Of a stretch of DNA of 64,000 nt, positions 20,814 through 30,448 are shown in pieces. The stretch's first letter is position 1, and each line of letters begins with the position of its first letter. A model generated the notes under the pieces. It searched no databases. It was given only the letters and a program-made list of their open reading frames with translations, and was not told the origin of the DNA. The DNA is from Acidimicrobiia bacterium (GTDB taxonomy: Bacteria > Acidobacteriota > Vicinamibacteria > Vicinamibacterales > CAVVIG01): assembly GCA_016871175.1 (NCBI GenBank), contig VFZL01000009.1, positions 62,001-126,000 of the forward strand, given 5' to 3'. Made by a program: the position numbers and the translations under genes.

Positions 20814-22313
20814 TCATTTGCCGGACGCGACCTGCGTCTCGAGCACGACCTGATCGTCGCCGGCGTATTGCTGCACGATCGAGACCAGACCGGTGTAGAG
20901 GAAGCCGATCTGGAACAGCACCAGGAACGGGACCGTGCCATAGATCCCGTTCGCGATAGCGTAGAAGACGGTCGCGGTGAAATACAGACCGAGGGCCAGC
21001 TCGACGATCGGTTGCACCGCCACCGACTGACGATATTTCTTGTCGACCCACTCGTCCGCGCCACCTTCGATGCGGTACTTCGGCGTCCGCGCGAACTCGC
21101 TCTGCTTGTTCAACAGTGCCTCGAACACAGCCCGCGTGTTGTTGATGCACAGCCCGATCCCGATCGACATCAGGAACGGCAGATACTTCAACCGCGCCTT
21201 CCAGTCTCTGTGAATCTCGCGCTGAGACACCATGTAGAAGTTGCAGACCGAGAAGGTCGCCGCCATGAAGAGCGGCACGTCGATGAGCAGCATCTCGTAC
21301 CAGCCCATGTTATAGCGGATGACCATCGACGGGAACATCAGCACCGACAGCACGCACATCAACGGGTAGTTGAAGTTCGCCGTGAGATGGAAGAACGCCT
21401 CCGCCTTCACTCCCACCGGCTGGTCGGATGCCAGAATGGCGGGAAGGACCTTCCGGCAGGTCTGAATCGAGCCCTTGGCCCATCGGTGCTGCTGCGACTT
21501 GAAGGCGTTCATCTCGACCGGCACCTCGGCCGGCGCGACCACATCCGGCACGAAGACGAAGCGCCAGCCGCGGAGCTGTGCGCGGTAGCTCAGGTCGAGA
21601 TCCTCGGTCAGAGTGTCATGCTGCCAACCGCCCGCGTCGCCGATGACGGGGCGCCGCCAGATGCCGGCCGTTCCGTTGAAATTGAAGAAGCACCCCGCGC
21701 GGTTGCGCCCACCATGCTCGAGCACGAAGTGGCCGTCGAGCAGAATCGACTGAATCTTGGTGAGAAGCGAGTAGTCCTGATTGATGTGTCCCCACCGGGC
21801 CTGGACCATGCCGACCTTCGGGTCGGCGAAGTGCGGCAGCAAACGCATCAGGAAATCCGGCATCGGCAGGAAATCTGCGTCGAAAATCGCGACGAACTCA
21901 CCCTTGGCCAGTTTCAGACCGGCATCCAGCGCGCCGGCCTTGAATCCGGTGCGGTCGGTGCGGTGCAGGTACTTGATGTCCAACCCTTCCGCCGCCAGCC
22001 GTTGCACGGCCTGCTCCGCGATTTTCCGCGTTTCGTCGGTCGAGTCATCGAGTACCTGGATTTCGAGCAGGTGCCGCGGATAATCGAGGCGCGCCACGGC
22101 GTCGATCAATCGATCCGCGACGTACATCTCGTTGAACAGCGGCAGCTGCACCGTGACGGATGGCAGCGGCGAGAGCGGAGCGCCCTGTTTCGGCTGCCGG
22201 TCACGGTGGCGCATGTACAGGTACACCAGGTAGTACCGGTGCCAACCGTAGACTGCAAGGATAATGAGCACGAAGAAGTAGGAGGCGAGGATGAGCGTTT
22301 CGGAGAGCGTCAT
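20814..22313 (-). CDS. Membrane family-2 glycosyltransferase (cellulose/glucomannan-synthase-like)
   Basis: 499 aa processive-type GT2. One N-terminal transmembrane helix (about residues 8-30) is followed by the D,D,D,QxxRW catalytic set: LDDSTDE, FDADF, TEDLDLSYRAQLRG and QQHRWAKG. Several C-terminal transmembrane helices follow (about residues 315-345, 360-385, 440-475). It resembles CslA/BcsA-like beta-glycan or ceramide/glycan synthases. Product unknown. No PilZ domain or bcs partners are nearby. Probably expressed from the 22362-22390 promoter, separately from gltA downstream (gap 32 bp), which may be read through. Confidence 0.88.
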   Translation of the reverse strand: MTLSETLILASYFFVLIILAVYGWHRYYLVYLYMRHRDRQPKQGAPLSPLPSVTVQLPLFNEMYVADRLIDAVARLDYPRHLLEIQVLDDSTDETRKIAEQAVQRLAAEGLDIKYLHRTDRTGFKAGALDAGLKLAKGEFVAIFDADFLPMPDFLMRLLPHFADPKVGMVQARWGHINQDYSLLTKIQSILLDGHFVLEHGGRNRAGCFFNFNGTAGIWRRPVIGDAGGWQHDTLTEDLDLSYRAQLRGWRFVFVPDVVAPAEVPVEMNAFKSQQHRWAKGSIQTCRKVLPAILASDQPVGVKAEAFFHLTANFNYPLMCVLSVLMFPSMVIRYNMGWYEMLLIDVPLFMAATFSVCNFYMVSQREIHRDWKARLKYLPFLMSIGIGLCINNTRAVFEALLNKQSEFARTPKYRIEGGADEWVDKKYRQSVAVQPIVELALGLYFTATVFYAIANGIYGTVPFLVLFQIGFLYTGLVSIVQQYAGDDQVVLETQVASGK

Positions 22314-22361
22314 GAAAATGATTGGATGCAGCTCAGTCCCACAGCGGACTGGCGAACTCTA

Positions 22362-22390
22362 ACTATATCAAAGGTTTATGTTACTGTCCC
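22362..22390 (-). promoter_or_regulatory. Candidate sigma70 promoter for the GT2 gene
   Basis: On the minus strand, GGGACA (22390-22385), a 17-bp spacer, then TATAGT (22367-22362). It lies about 50 bp upstream of the ATG at 22313 in an AT-rich divergent gap. Confidence 0.5.
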
Positions 22391-22463
22391 GATCCACAGC
22401 AGGTCAACAATTCCGAGCGCGCCGAGCCAGCGATCTCAGAAAGCTCACGTCGAGGCACGTTCC

Positions 22464-23231
22464 ATGACGCTGTCTACGTTCGAACTTCGTACGCTGCTGG
22501 ACGGCGTCGCGTCCGGTCGAGTTGATCCGGCACACGCCGAACGTCGCGTGCTCGACGCGCTCAGCACGCCGCCCTTTCATGACTTGGGCTTCGCCCGCGT
22601 CGACCACCATCGCGCGGTCCGCCAGGGCTTCCCCGAGGTCGTCTTCGGTCTGGGCAAGACTCCTGCCCAGATCGCCGCGATCGCGGCCGAGATCGCCAGC
22701 CGCGGATCCACGCTGTTGGTCACGCGGGCGACGCTCGAGGCGTCTGACGCGGTGCGAGCCGTTGTGCCACAAGCGGTGTACCAGGCGGATGCCGGTGTCA
22801 TCTCGCTCCGTCAGACAGACGTCGCCGCCGGGCACGGCACCGTCCTGGTCGTGGCGGCGGGCACGTCGGATCTTCCCGTCGCCGAGGAGGCGGCTTGCAC
22901 AGCCGACCTCATGGGGAACCGCGTCGAGCGGCTCTACGACGTCGGTGTCGCCGGACTCCATCGGCTCCTCGCCGACCTCCCTCGCCTCGAAGCCGCACGA
23001 GTCATCATCGTTGTCGCCGGCATGGAAGGCGCCCTGCCGAGCGTCGTGGCCGGGTTTGTCAGCGTGCCCGTGATCGCGGTGCCCACGTCTGTGGGGTATG
23101 GCGCCAGCTTCGGTGGCATTGCGGCGCTGCTCGGCATGCTCAACAGTTGCGCGTCCGGGGTCTCGGTCGTCAACATCGACAATGGTTTCGGCGCGGCGGC
23201 CGTGGCAAGCGCCATCAATCACCTCGAATAG
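22464..23231 (+). CDS. larB: Nickel-pincer cofactor biosynthesis protein LarB
   Basis: 255 aa. LarB carboxylates and hydrolyses nicotinic acid adenine dinucleotide, the first step of the nickel-pincer nucleotide of lactate racemase. The N-terminal helical region is followed by the AIR-carboxylase/PurE-like domain: VVVAAGTSDLPVAEEAA, the VERLYDVGVAGLHRLL segment, VVAGMEGALPSVVAGFV and SVGYGASFGGIAALLGMLNSCASGVSVVNIDNGFGAA. I chose ATG 22464 because the LarB homology begins there. Unusually, neither larC nor larE is adjacent; mutS2 follows after 45 bp. Confidence 0.9.
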   Translation: MTLSTFELRTLLDGVASGRVDPAHAERRVLDALSTPPFHDLGFARVDHHRAVRQGFPEVVFGLGKTPAQIAAIAAEIASRGSTLLVTRATLEASDAVRAVVPQAVYQADAGVISLRQTDVAAGHGTVLVVAAGTSDLPVAEEAACTADLMGNRVERLYDVGVAGLHRLLADLPRLEAARVIIVVAGMEGALPSVVAGFVSVPVIAVPTSVGYGASFGGIAALLGMLNSCASGVSVVNIDNGFGAAAVASAINHLE

Positions 23232-23276
23232 GCTTCAGGGGTTCGCGTGTAGTACCATCCCGCCCCCCTTCCTCCT

Positions 23277-25718
23277 ATGCAATCTGGGGTCTTGCGCGCC
23301 CTCGAGTTCGATCGCATCATCGATGCGGTCCGAAGCTTCGCGCTCACACCGATGGGCGATGCGCGGCTTGCAGCGCTGACGCCGATCACGGACGCGCGAG
23401 CGGTGGCACGCCTGCTCGCGACGACGACCGAGGCGACCCTGTTCATGGCGAAGCTCGGACTGTTCGGGATTCGGGCGGCCGATGATCTCCCCGACACACT
23501 GGACGCGTTGAAGGTCGAGCAACGCGCCATCGAGCCGACCCGCCTCCTGGCGTTCGCGTCGTTCATCGAGTCTGTTTCGCAGACACGCCTGTCGATCGCG
23601 CGATCGGCGATAACCTACCCGCTGCTGGACGCCACGAGCGCACTGGTTGTGTCATTTCAGCGAGAGACGTCGGACGTACGTCGGGCCATCGACCCGAGCG
23701 GCGAGGTCGTCGACGCCGCGAGCCCGGCTCTGCGAGGGATTCGGGATCGCCTGCGGAAGCAACGTACGCGGTTGCGCGGCGAGCTGGAATCGTACCTGCG
23801 GGGACGCGACACCGCGAAGTATCTGCAGGACCAGGTCATCACCGAGCGCAATGGACGCTACGTGATCGTGATGAAAGCCGAGCATCGCGGCAACATCCCG
23901 GGCATCGTCCACGGGGCCTCGACCAGTGGGGCGAGCCTCTTCCTCGAACCGCTCAGCACGGTCGAGATCAACAACGACATCGTCGCGCTGCACGAGCAAG
24001 AGGCGGAAGAGGTCCATCGCATCCTGCTCGCGCTGACCGATGCATTTCGATCGCGGCCGGACGAGGTCCAGGCGACGGTCGAGGCGGCGACGCGACTGGA
24101 CGTGATCCAGGCACGAGCGCGGTTTTCTGAGCTCGTCGACGGAGTCGAACCCACCTTCACACAGGACGGGACATTCGAGCTTCTCGCCGCTCGACATCCG
24201 CTGCTCCTGCCGCAGGTGCTCGATCGGCTCCCGCCGGACGCCGACGTGGATGAGGGGACGCGGCAATCGCGAAAGCGCGACCCCGTGCCGGTCACCATCC
24301 GGCTGCTGCCGCCGTCGACGGTTCTGCTCATCACGGGGCCAAATACCGGCGGCAAGACGGTTGCGCTCAAGAACGCCGGACTGTTGGCGCTGATGGCGCA
24401 AGCGGGTCTGCGCATCCCGGTGGCCCAAGGCTCGCGGTTGCCTGTCTTCCAGTCGGTGTTCGCGGACATCGGCGACGAGCAATCCATCGAAGCGAGCCTG
24501 AGCACGTTCTCCGCACACATCACGAACATCGCGTCGATGGATCGCGAACTGCAAACGCCGGCCCTCGTCCTTCTGGATGAAGTCGGATCGGGCACCGATC
24601 CGATCGAAGGCGGCGCGCTGGGTGTTGCGATCATCGATCATCTCCGAACCCGGGGAGCCACCGTCGTCGCCACCAGTCACTACGACGCGCTCAAGACGTA
24701 TGCCTCCACGACGCCCGGGGTCGCGTGCGCGGCGTTCGGCTTCGACGCGACCAGCTTTGCGCCCACCTATCAGCTCGTCTACGGCACGCCCGGACGAAGC
24801 TTGGCGCTGGAGGTCGCCGCGCGGCTCGGGCTGGACCCTTCGATCGTCGCGAACGCGCGGCGAAACATCAGCACGCGAGACGCGCAGCTCGCCGAACACC
24901 TGGCGAAGATCGACCGCGACGTTCGTGCACTCGAGCACGACACTCGCGCCCTCGCGCGCGAGCGGGAGGAGTTGACGGCGCTCGACTCGAGGCTCCGCCA
25001 GCGAGAGGACGCGCTGCGCCAACGCGAGGAGAGTTCGCGCAAGCGCCTGAGCGATGCGGTCGAGGCCGAAGTGCGACAGGCCCGGCGTGAGATCGACGAG
25101 ATCATCGACGGTCTGAAGCAACGGACCGAGCGGATCGCGCAGGGCGCCGGTAGACTCGTGACCACTGGTGACACCGGCCACGCGCGGCGAGACGCGCGCG
25201 CGGCCGTCGATCTGATCATGAGGCGACACGGCGAGCCCTCGGGCCCATCGCCGAGCGAAGCGGAACCGAAACGGCCACCAGCCGTCGGCGATCGGGTCAG
25301 CGTGGGCGCACTCGGGATCGAGGGGACTGTCACAGAGGTCAAGGGCGAGAACCTCGTCGTTGACGTGAAAGGCAAGCGCATGCGGGCCGACGCCCGAGAG
25401 GTGCGCGTCCTCGGTGGTGCGCCCGCACCACCTCGCGTCAACGTCCACGTCGATCTGCAACCGCGCACCGGGTCCGTGCTGGACCTGAACGTGATCGGCT
25501 GCACGGTGGACGAAGCGATCACGCGGACGGAGCGGTTCCTCGACGAGTCCCTGCTGACCGATCAACGTTCGTTCCGCCTGATCCACGGCCACGGGACCGG
25601 CCAGCTTCGGCGAGGGCTCACCGCGTACCTGAGGCAGCATCCCCTGGTCGCCAGCGTCCAGGCGGCGCCGCCCGAGCATGGTGGCGGCGGTGTCACGCTC
25701 GTGGAGTTGAAGGACTGA
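23277..25718 (+). CDS. mutS2: Endonuclease MutS2
   Basis: 813 aa, full length. It has an N-terminal core-like domain, clamp region (about 140-300), ATPase with Walker A TGPNTGGKT near 353-361 and Walker B VLLDEVGSGTDPIEGGALG, then a long coiled coil (about 520-620), a KOW-like segment (GDRVSVGALGIEGTVTEVKGE) and a C-terminal Smr nuclease domain (DLNVIGCTVDEAITRTERFLDE-like with LIHGHGTGQLR). MutS2 suppresses recombination and, in some bacteria, rescues collided ribosomes. The frame starts at ATG 23277 and abuts dnaG with 1 bp between, so they are probably one transcript. Confidence 0.96.
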   Translation: MQSGVLRALEFDRIIDAVRSFALTPMGDARLAALTPITDARAVARLLATTTEATLFMAKLGLFGIRAADDLPDTLDALKVEQRAIEPTRLLAFASFIESVSQTRLSIARSAITYPLLDATSALVVSFQRETSDVRRAIDPSGEVVDAASPALRGIRDRLRKQRTRLRGELESYLRGRDTAKYLQDQVITERNGRYVIVMKAEHRGNIPGIVHGASTSGASLFLEPLSTVEINNDIVALHEQEAEEVHRILLALTDAFRSRPDEVQATVEAATRLDVIQARARFSELVDGVEPTFTQDGTFELLAARHPLLLPQVLDRLPPDADVDEGTRQSRKRDPVPVTIRLLPPSTVLLITGPNTGGKTVALKNAGLLALMAQAGLRIPVAQGSRLPVFQSVFADIGDEQSIEASLSTFSAHITNIASMDRELQTPALVLLDEVGSGTDPIEGGALGVAIIDHLRTRGATVVATSHYDALKTYASTTPGVACAAFGFDATSFAPTYQLVYGTPGRSLALEVAARLGLDPSIVANARRNISTRDAQLAEHLAKIDRDVRALEHDTRALAREREELTALDSRLRQREDALRQREESSRKRLSDAVEAEVRQARREIDEIIDGLKQRTERIAQGAGRLVTTGDTGHARRDARAAVDLIMRRHGEPSGPSPSEAEPKRPPAVGDRVSVGALGIEGTVTEVKGENLVVDVKGKRMRADAREVRVLGGAPAPPRVNVHVDLQPRTGSVLDLNVIGCTVDEAITRTERFLDESLLTDQRSFRLIHGHGTGQLRRGLTAYLRQHPLVASVQAAPPEHGGGGVTLVELKD

Positions 25719-25719
25719 C

Positions 25720-27561
25720 GTGGGCCTCTATCCGCAGTCGTTCATCGACGAGCTCCGGCTGCAGGCCAACATCCTGCAGGTCGTGCAGGAGTACGTGCCG
25801 CTGCGGAAGGCGGGCACAAACAGTTGGAAGGGCCTCTGTCCCTTTCATTCCGAGAAGACCCCCTCGTTCCATGTCGTTCCCGACCGCCAGTTCTTCAAAT
25901 GCCACGGCTGCGGCAAGGGCGGGGACGTGTTCAAGTTTCTCGAGCTCCACGAGCGGTTGACGTTCACGGAAGCCGTCAGATTCCTGGCGCAGAAATTCGG
26001 CGTCGCGTTACCCGAGACGACCAATGAGGACGACTCGCGCCGCGATGCCGGTGCGCGTGAGTCGCTGCTCAAGATGCACGAGGTCGCGAGCGCGTACTTT
26101 CGCGAGCAGCTTGAAGGTCCCGCGGGTGCACGCGCGCGTCAGCTCATCGCCGACCGCGGCATCAACCCCAGCACCGCCCAGCAGCTGGGGCTCGGGTTCG
26201 CGCCGCCGTCGCGCGAGGGGCTGAAGGCGCGCCTGCTCAAGCAAGGATTCGCGCTCCCAGCCGTGCTCCAGAGCGGTCTGGTGGTGCAGCGCGAGGCTCA
26301 GGCGCCTGCTTCGGGCTCGTCCCATGGGACCGGCTCCGCGCACGGGGAGGGTGTCGATCGGTTCCGCAATCGCCTGATGATTCCGATCTGCCGCGATACC
26401 GGCTCGATCATCGCGTTCGGCGGTCGCGCGATGGAATCCGATCAGGTGCCAAAGTATCTGAACTCGCCTGAGACCCCGATCTACTCGAAGGGCCGGATAC
26501 TGTACGGGCTGCATCTCACCAAGCAGGCGATCCGCAAGTTGGGCTACGTCGTGCTCGTGGAGGGATACTTCGACTTCGCGCAAGTGTTCCAAAGCCAGGC
26601 GGCGCCTGTGGTGGCCAGTTGTGGCACCGCGCTGACGCCGTATCAGGCAGAGCTGCTTCGTCGGTTCACCACGAAGGTCGTCCTCAGCTACGACCCGGAC
26701 GCCGCCGGCGAGGGGGCCGCGGCGAAGTCGTCGGAGCTCCTCGTCAAGGAGGGGTTCGACGTGAACGTCCTCGTTCTGGACCGCGGGCAGGATCCCGATA
26801 CGTTCATCCAGCGGAACGGCGGAGCGGCCTACCAGGCCCGACTCAAGGCATCGCGGCCGTATCTGGACTACTTGATGGATGCCGCCACGCGAGGCGTCAA
26901 GATGCAGGACGCCAACGCCCAGCGTGCGTTTCTGGGCAAAATGCTGGCCATCGCGGCCTGGTTACCCGAGGCCACGGCTCGGGACCAATTCGCGGACAAA
27001 GTCGCGCATCGAGCGAGCATCACAGCCGAGGTCGTCCAGAGCGAATTCCGTAAGCTGGCCGCGAAGCGGCAGACCAGTCTGACCCGGGCGGAGCTACCGG
27101 GCCTCGGGGAGATAAAGCCGGCCGAAAGAGCCCTGATTTGGTGGCTGATTCAGCGTCCAATCGAGGCTTTGCCGGCCGTCGTCGCGCTGGAGGAGGACGA
27201 CCTGCGCCTGCTCGTGACGCGACCGGTACTACAACTGGCCCAGTCCCTGCAGAATCTTCCGCCCGAGGGGGTTCCGTCCGCCCTTATTCAGCGTCTAAAC
27301 GAGCAGGACGCTGAACTGGTCACCGGAATTGCGTCCGAAGAGGTGGCTCCCGCTAAGTCGTTGGAGGAATGTGTGTCCGCGGTTCGTCGGCTTCGTATCG
27401 ACCACGAGCTGGCCGGCGTCCAACGCGCGATCCAACAGTTGCTGCAAGGCGCCTACTGGAACGACGACGACCTCAACGCGTTGCTCAGAAAGAAGGAAGA
27501 ACTCTCCCGTCAGAAGCGATCGCTGAACGACGATCTGTGGCAAGATGTCGGACTGCGCTGA
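25720..27561 (+). CDS. dnaG: DNA primase
   Basis: 613 aa. CHC2-type zinc-binding domain (CPFHSEKTPSFHV and FKCHGCGKGGDVF, residues about 40-70), primase catalytic core with the TOPRIM acidic residues (VVLVEGYFDFAQVF, SYDPDAAGEGA), and a helical C-terminal DnaB-interaction region. Synthesises RNA primers for replication. It starts at GTG 25720, immediately after the mutS2 stop. With rpoD 48 bp downstream it forms the dnaG-rpoD part of the macromolecular synthesis operon; rpsU is absent here. Confidence 0.96.
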   Translation: MGLYPQSFIDELRLQANILQVVQEYVPLRKAGTNSWKGLCPFHSEKTPSFHVVPDRQFFKCHGCGKGGDVFKFLELHERLTFTEAVRFLAQKFGVALPETTNEDDSRRDAGARESLLKMHEVASAYFREQLEGPAGARARQLIADRGINPSTAQQLGLGFAPPSREGLKARLLKQGFALPAVLQSGLVVQREAQAPASGSSHGTGSAHGEGVDRFRNRLMIPICRDTGSIIAFGGRAMESDQVPKYLNSPETPIYSKGRILYGLHLTKQAIRKLGYVVLVEGYFDFAQVFQSQAAPVVASCGTALTPYQAELLRRFTTKVVLSYDPDAAGEGAAAKSSELLVKEGFDVNVLVLDRGQDPDTFIQRNGGAAYQARLKASRPYLDYLMDAATRGVKMQDANAQRAFLGKMLAIAAWLPEATARDQFADKVAHRASITAEVVQSEFRKLAAKRQTSLTRAELPGLGEIKPAERALIWWLIQRPIEALPAVVALEEDDLRLLVTRPVLQLAQSLQNLPPEGVPSALIQRLNEQDAELVTGIASEEVAPAKSLEECVSAVRRLRIDHELAGVQRAIQQLLQGAYWNDDDLNALLRKKEELSRQKRSLNDDLWQDVGLR

Positions 27562-27609
27562 AGGTGAGATGAGGCGCGACTCGGCAAGCCCTCCGAAGGA
27601 TCTTTTTGC

Positions 27610-29325
27610 ATGTCGATCGAAGAAAAATACGACGAAGTACGGCAGCTCATTAATATCGGCAAGGAAAGGGGTTACCTGCTGTACGACGAGGTCAACGAGA
27701 TGCTGCCGTCGGAGATTACCTCGTCCGACGAACTCGACGACCTGTTCAACACGTTCGGGAGTGCCGGAATCGAGGTCATCGATTCCGACCAAAAGTACCT
27801 CCGGGACGACAAGCCGATCGACCGCACGGCCGAGGGTTCCGAAGAGCTCGAGCTGGACCTGACTCCGGGGACGCTGGACAAGACGAACGATCCGGTACGC
27901 CTGTACCTGCGGGAGATGGGCACGGTCCCGTTGCTCACCCGCGAGGGCGAGGTGGAGATTGCGCGCCGGATTGAACGCGGCAAGCTGGCGGTCATCAAGT
28001 CCATTTCGCGCACGCCGCTGGTCGCCAAGAAGGTGATCGAGCTCGGCGACCAGCTCCACAGCGGCGACCGCACCATTCGCGAGCTCGTGATCTTCAACGA
28101 CGAGGAGATTACGGACGAGCGGATCCTGGAGCGGTCGAAGCAAGTCCAGAAGCAGATTGAAGCCGTCCGCAAGTCGCGGGGGGCGTCCGAGAAGCTGTTC
28201 GAGAAGCTGAAGGAAACGCCGCGAGGCACGACGACCCGCGACAAGCGCAAATATCGGCGCGCAAGGTGGGCCGCCATGCGCGCCCAGATCGAGTTGTCGC
28301 AGAAGATCCGAGAGATCGAATTCACCGAATCGGTCAAGCGGCGCCTCATCGACGAGATGAAGGACGCCGTCGAGTCCGTCAAGGGCGTGCAGCGCGAGAT
28401 CGAAGCGCTGGATCGGTTGCTCAACCCGAAGAACAAGAAGCACAAGCTCAAGGAAGAGGATCGCAAGGACGTCCAGCGCCAAATCAAGGACTACAAGCTC
28501 AAGCTCAAGGCGATGACCGATACGCTCGAGCAGGAGCCCGCCGAGCTCAAGAAGACGCTGAACACGATCGTGCGCGGCGAGTATCAAGCCGAGCAGGCCA
28601 AGAAGGAGCTGGTCGAGGCCAACCTTCGTCTCGTGGTGTCGATTGCCAAGAAGTACACGAACCGTGGATTGCAGTTCCTCGATTTGATTCAGGAAGGCAA
28701 CATCGGCCTGATGAAGGCGGTCGACAAGTTCGAGTACCGCCGCGGCTACAAGTTCTCGACCTACGCCACGTGGTGGATCCGTCAGGCCATCACACGTGCG
28801 ATTGCCGACCAGGCGCGGACCATCCGCATCCCGGTCCACATGATCGAGACCATCAACAAGCTCATTCGCACCTCCCGAGCACTCGTCCAGGAGCTGGGAC
28901 GCGAGCCGACCTCCGAAGAGATCGCCAAGCGGATGGACATCCCGGTGTCGAAGGTCCGCAAGGTGCTGAAGATCGCCCAGGAGCCGATCTCACTCGAGAC
29001 GCCAATCGGGGAAGAGGAAGACTCGCATCTTGGCGACTTCATCGAGGATCGCCAAGTGATATCGCCGGCCGAAGCGGTGATCAACCTGAACCTGAAGGAA
29101 GAGACCGAGTCGGTGCTGAAGACGCTCACGCCACGCGAGGAAAAGGTGATCAAGATGCGGTTCGGCGTCGGCGACGGCAGTGAGCACACCCTGGAGGAGG
29201 TCGGCCAGAGCTTCGCCGTCACTCGCGAGCGCATCCGCCAGATCGAGGCCAAAGCGCTCCGCAAGCTGCGGCACCCCTCTCGGAGCCGCAAGCTGCGCGC
29301 GTTCTTGGAGGGAAGAACCTCGTAG
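27610..29325 (+). CDS. rpoD: RNA polymerase primary sigma factor
   Basis: 571 aa sigma70. Region 1.1 ([33 protein letters not shown]), region 1.2 ([29 protein letters not shown]), a non-conserved basic insert (about 170-330), region 2 ([62 protein letters not shown]), region 3 ([13 protein letters not shown]), and region 4 with the DNA-binding helix [28 protein letters not shown]. The full primary-sigma architecture implies TTGACA/TATAAT promoters, consistent with the dcw promoter found at 50017-50045. It ends with TAG. Confidence 0.97.
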   Translation: MSIEEKYDEVRQLINIGKERGYLLYDEVNEMLPSEITSSDELDDLFNTFGSAGIEVIDSDQKYLRDDKPIDRTAEGSEELELDLTPGTLDKTNDPVRLYLREMGTVPLLTREGEVEIARRIERGKLAVIKSISRTPLVAKKVIELGDQLHSGDRTIRELVIFNDEEITDERILERSKQVQKQIEAVRKSRGASEKLFEKLKETPRGTTTRDKRKYRRARWAAMRAQIELSQKIREIEFTESVKRRLIDEMKDAVESVKGVQREIEALDRLLNPKNKKHKLKEEDRKDVQRQIKDYKLKLKAMTDTLEQEPAELKKTLNTIVRGEYQAEQAKKELVEANLRLVVSIAKKYTNRGLQFLDLIQEGNIGLMKAVDKFEYRRGYKFSTYATWWIRQAITRAIADQARTIRIPVHMIETINKLIRTSRALVQELGREPTSEEIAKRMDIPVSKVRKVLKIAQEPISLETPIGEEEDSHLGDFIEDRQVISPAEAVINLNLKEETESVLKTLTPREEKVIKMRFGVGDGSEHTLEEVGQSFAVTRERIRQIEAKALRKLRHPSRSRKLRAFLEGRTS

Positions 29326-29459
29326 TCGTTGGTCGTTCGTCATTGGTCTGCAGTCGATGGTCAATGGTCGCGTGAAGTCATCGATGGTCACTGGACCTGA
29401 GCCCGCGGTCGGCGCGCAGGAAAACGCGACCTGGGACCTGCGACTTGGGGCTTGCGACA
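29326..29459. repeat. Degenerate TGGTC and CCTGCGACTTGG phrase repeats
   Basis: From 29326 to 29394 the unit TGGTC recurs at short irregular spacing (ttggtcg, ttcgtcat, tggtctg, gatggtcaa, tggtcgcg, gatggtcactgg). From 29427 to 29459 a second phrase repeats around CGACCTGGGACCTGCGACTTGGGGCTTGCGAC-like units. The tract fills the rpoD-tRNA gap; no gene is seen. Confidence 0.55.
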
Positions 29460-29464
29460 AAGTG

Positions 29465-29540
29465 GGGCCCATAGCTCAACGGTGAGAGCCGCCGGCTCAT
29501 AACCGGCCCGTTCCAGGTTCGAATCCTGGTGGGCCCACCA
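29465..29540 (+). tRNA. tRNA with CAT anticodon (Ile2 or Met)
   Basis: 76 nt including an encoded CCA. Acceptor GGGCCCA pairs with TGGGCCC, D stem GCTC/GAGC with an 8-nt loop, anticodon stem GCCGG/CCGGC with loop CTCATAA (CAT at 29498-29500), T stem CCAGG/CCTGG with loop TTCGAAT. The short D loop resembles tRNA-Ile2, whose CAT is lysidinylated to read AUA, but elongator Met cannot be excluded by eye. It is not an initiator, because the anticodon stem lacks the three GC pairs in the initiator arrangement. Confidence 0.93.
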
Positions 29541-29570
29541 CCTTCCGCTCGCGCCTGACATGTGTGGCGC

Positions 29571-29635
29571 GAGCTTCGGGTGACGGGCCACGAGGACGCT
29601 CACACTTGGGACATCGAATGTGAGCTTCGGGTGGC
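29571..29635. repeat. Direct repeat GAGCTTCGGGTG enclosing a hairpin
   Basis: GAGCTTCGGGTG occurs at 29571-29582 and 29622-29633. Between them GCTCACA (29598-29604) pairs with TGTGAGC (29619-29625) over a 14-nt loop. It lies between the tRNA and the next gene and may be a processing or termination element of the tRNA transcript, without a T-run. Confidence 0.4.
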
Positions 29636-29710
29636 GTGCAAGTCGACGTGAGAGGGACGGTAGGCTGCTCTCGGGAATCGGTTCCACACGGTGGAGGCAC
29701 AATCCTGGCG

Positions 29711-30448
29711 ATGAATGCGGATCTCCAGCGCGTGATCGAACTGCAACGCTTCGACTCCCTCGTTCACGACGCGCAGCGTCGTCTCGCCGACGAACCCGAT
29801 CGCCTCCGGGCGCTCGACGCGCGGCTGGAGACCGCCAGGCAACACCTGGCTTCCGTCAAGGAAGGCCTGGCTCAAAGCCAGACCGCTCGCCGTGAGGTCG
29901 AGAAAGAAGTCGCGGTCCACCAGGGCCGTCTCTCCAAGTATCGCGACCAACTGATGGCCGTGAAGACCAACATCGAGTACCAGGCGATGCAGAAGGAGAT
30001 CGCCTTCGCTCAAACGGAGGTCAAGACGCTCGAAGACAAGATCCTCGAGCGGATGCTGGAGGGCGATGAGCTGATGGCAGCGGTCAAGCTCGCGGAGGAA
30101 AATCTCGCGGGCGCTCAGAAGGCCTTCGAGGCCGACAAGCGCGCGCTCACCGCCGAGGTCAGCGAGCTGAAGAAGGTCATCGAGAGTCTGACCGCGCAGC
30201 GAGCGGCGGTCGTGGCGCAGCTCGATCCCACGGTCCTCGCGACGTTTCAGCTCGTGTCCGGGCGCCGCAACGGCGTCGCGGTCGCCGAGGCGCGCGACGG
30301 CATCTGCACGATCTGTCACGTGCGATTGCGCCCACAGGTGTTCAACACGGTGCGCCGGAACGAAGAAATCCTGCAGTGCGACAGTTGTCAGCGCATCCTC
30401 TACTTCGTCCCGGCCGCCACCGCCGGCGCTGCTCAAACGGCGACGTGA
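29711..30448 (+). CDS. Coiled-coil protein with C-terminal C4 zinc ribbon (DUF164/CdsZ-type)
   Basis: 245 aa. Residues about 5-165 form long antiparallel coiled coil (ELQRFDSLVHDAQRRL onward). The C-terminus carries two Cys pairs, ICTICHVRL and LQCDSCQRILYF, spaced as a zinc ribbon. The family's role is poorly defined and is thought to be nucleic-acid or protein binding. The start is ATG 29711; the frame is open upstream but not protein-like. The stop overlaps the RNase H GTG start (GTGA), a pairing often seen in bacteria. Confidence 0.88.
   Translation: MNADLQRVIELQRFDSLVHDAQRRLADEPDRLRALDARLETARQHLASVKEGLAQSQTARREVEKEVAVHQGRLSKYRDQLMAVKTNIEYQAMQKEIAFAQTEVKTLEDKILERMLEGDELMAAVKLAEENLAGAQKAFEADKRALTAEVSELKKVIESLTAQRAAVVAQLDPTVLATFQLVSGRRNGVAVAEARDGICTICHVRLRPQVFNTVRRNEEILQCDSCQRILYFVPAATAGAAQTAT

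Noticed and set aside
20538-22463. Upstream extension of the larB frame
   Set aside because: The frame is open for 642 further codons only as antisense of gltA and the GT2 gene; LarB homology begins at 22464.
23652-25679. Minus-strand open frame of 675 codons
   Set aside because: Antisense of mutS2, which has intact ATPase and Smr domains; no protein-like motif on the other strand.
29326-29459. CRISPR-like array
   Set aside because: Repeats are short, degenerate words without constant spacers or repeat length, and no cas genes are present.
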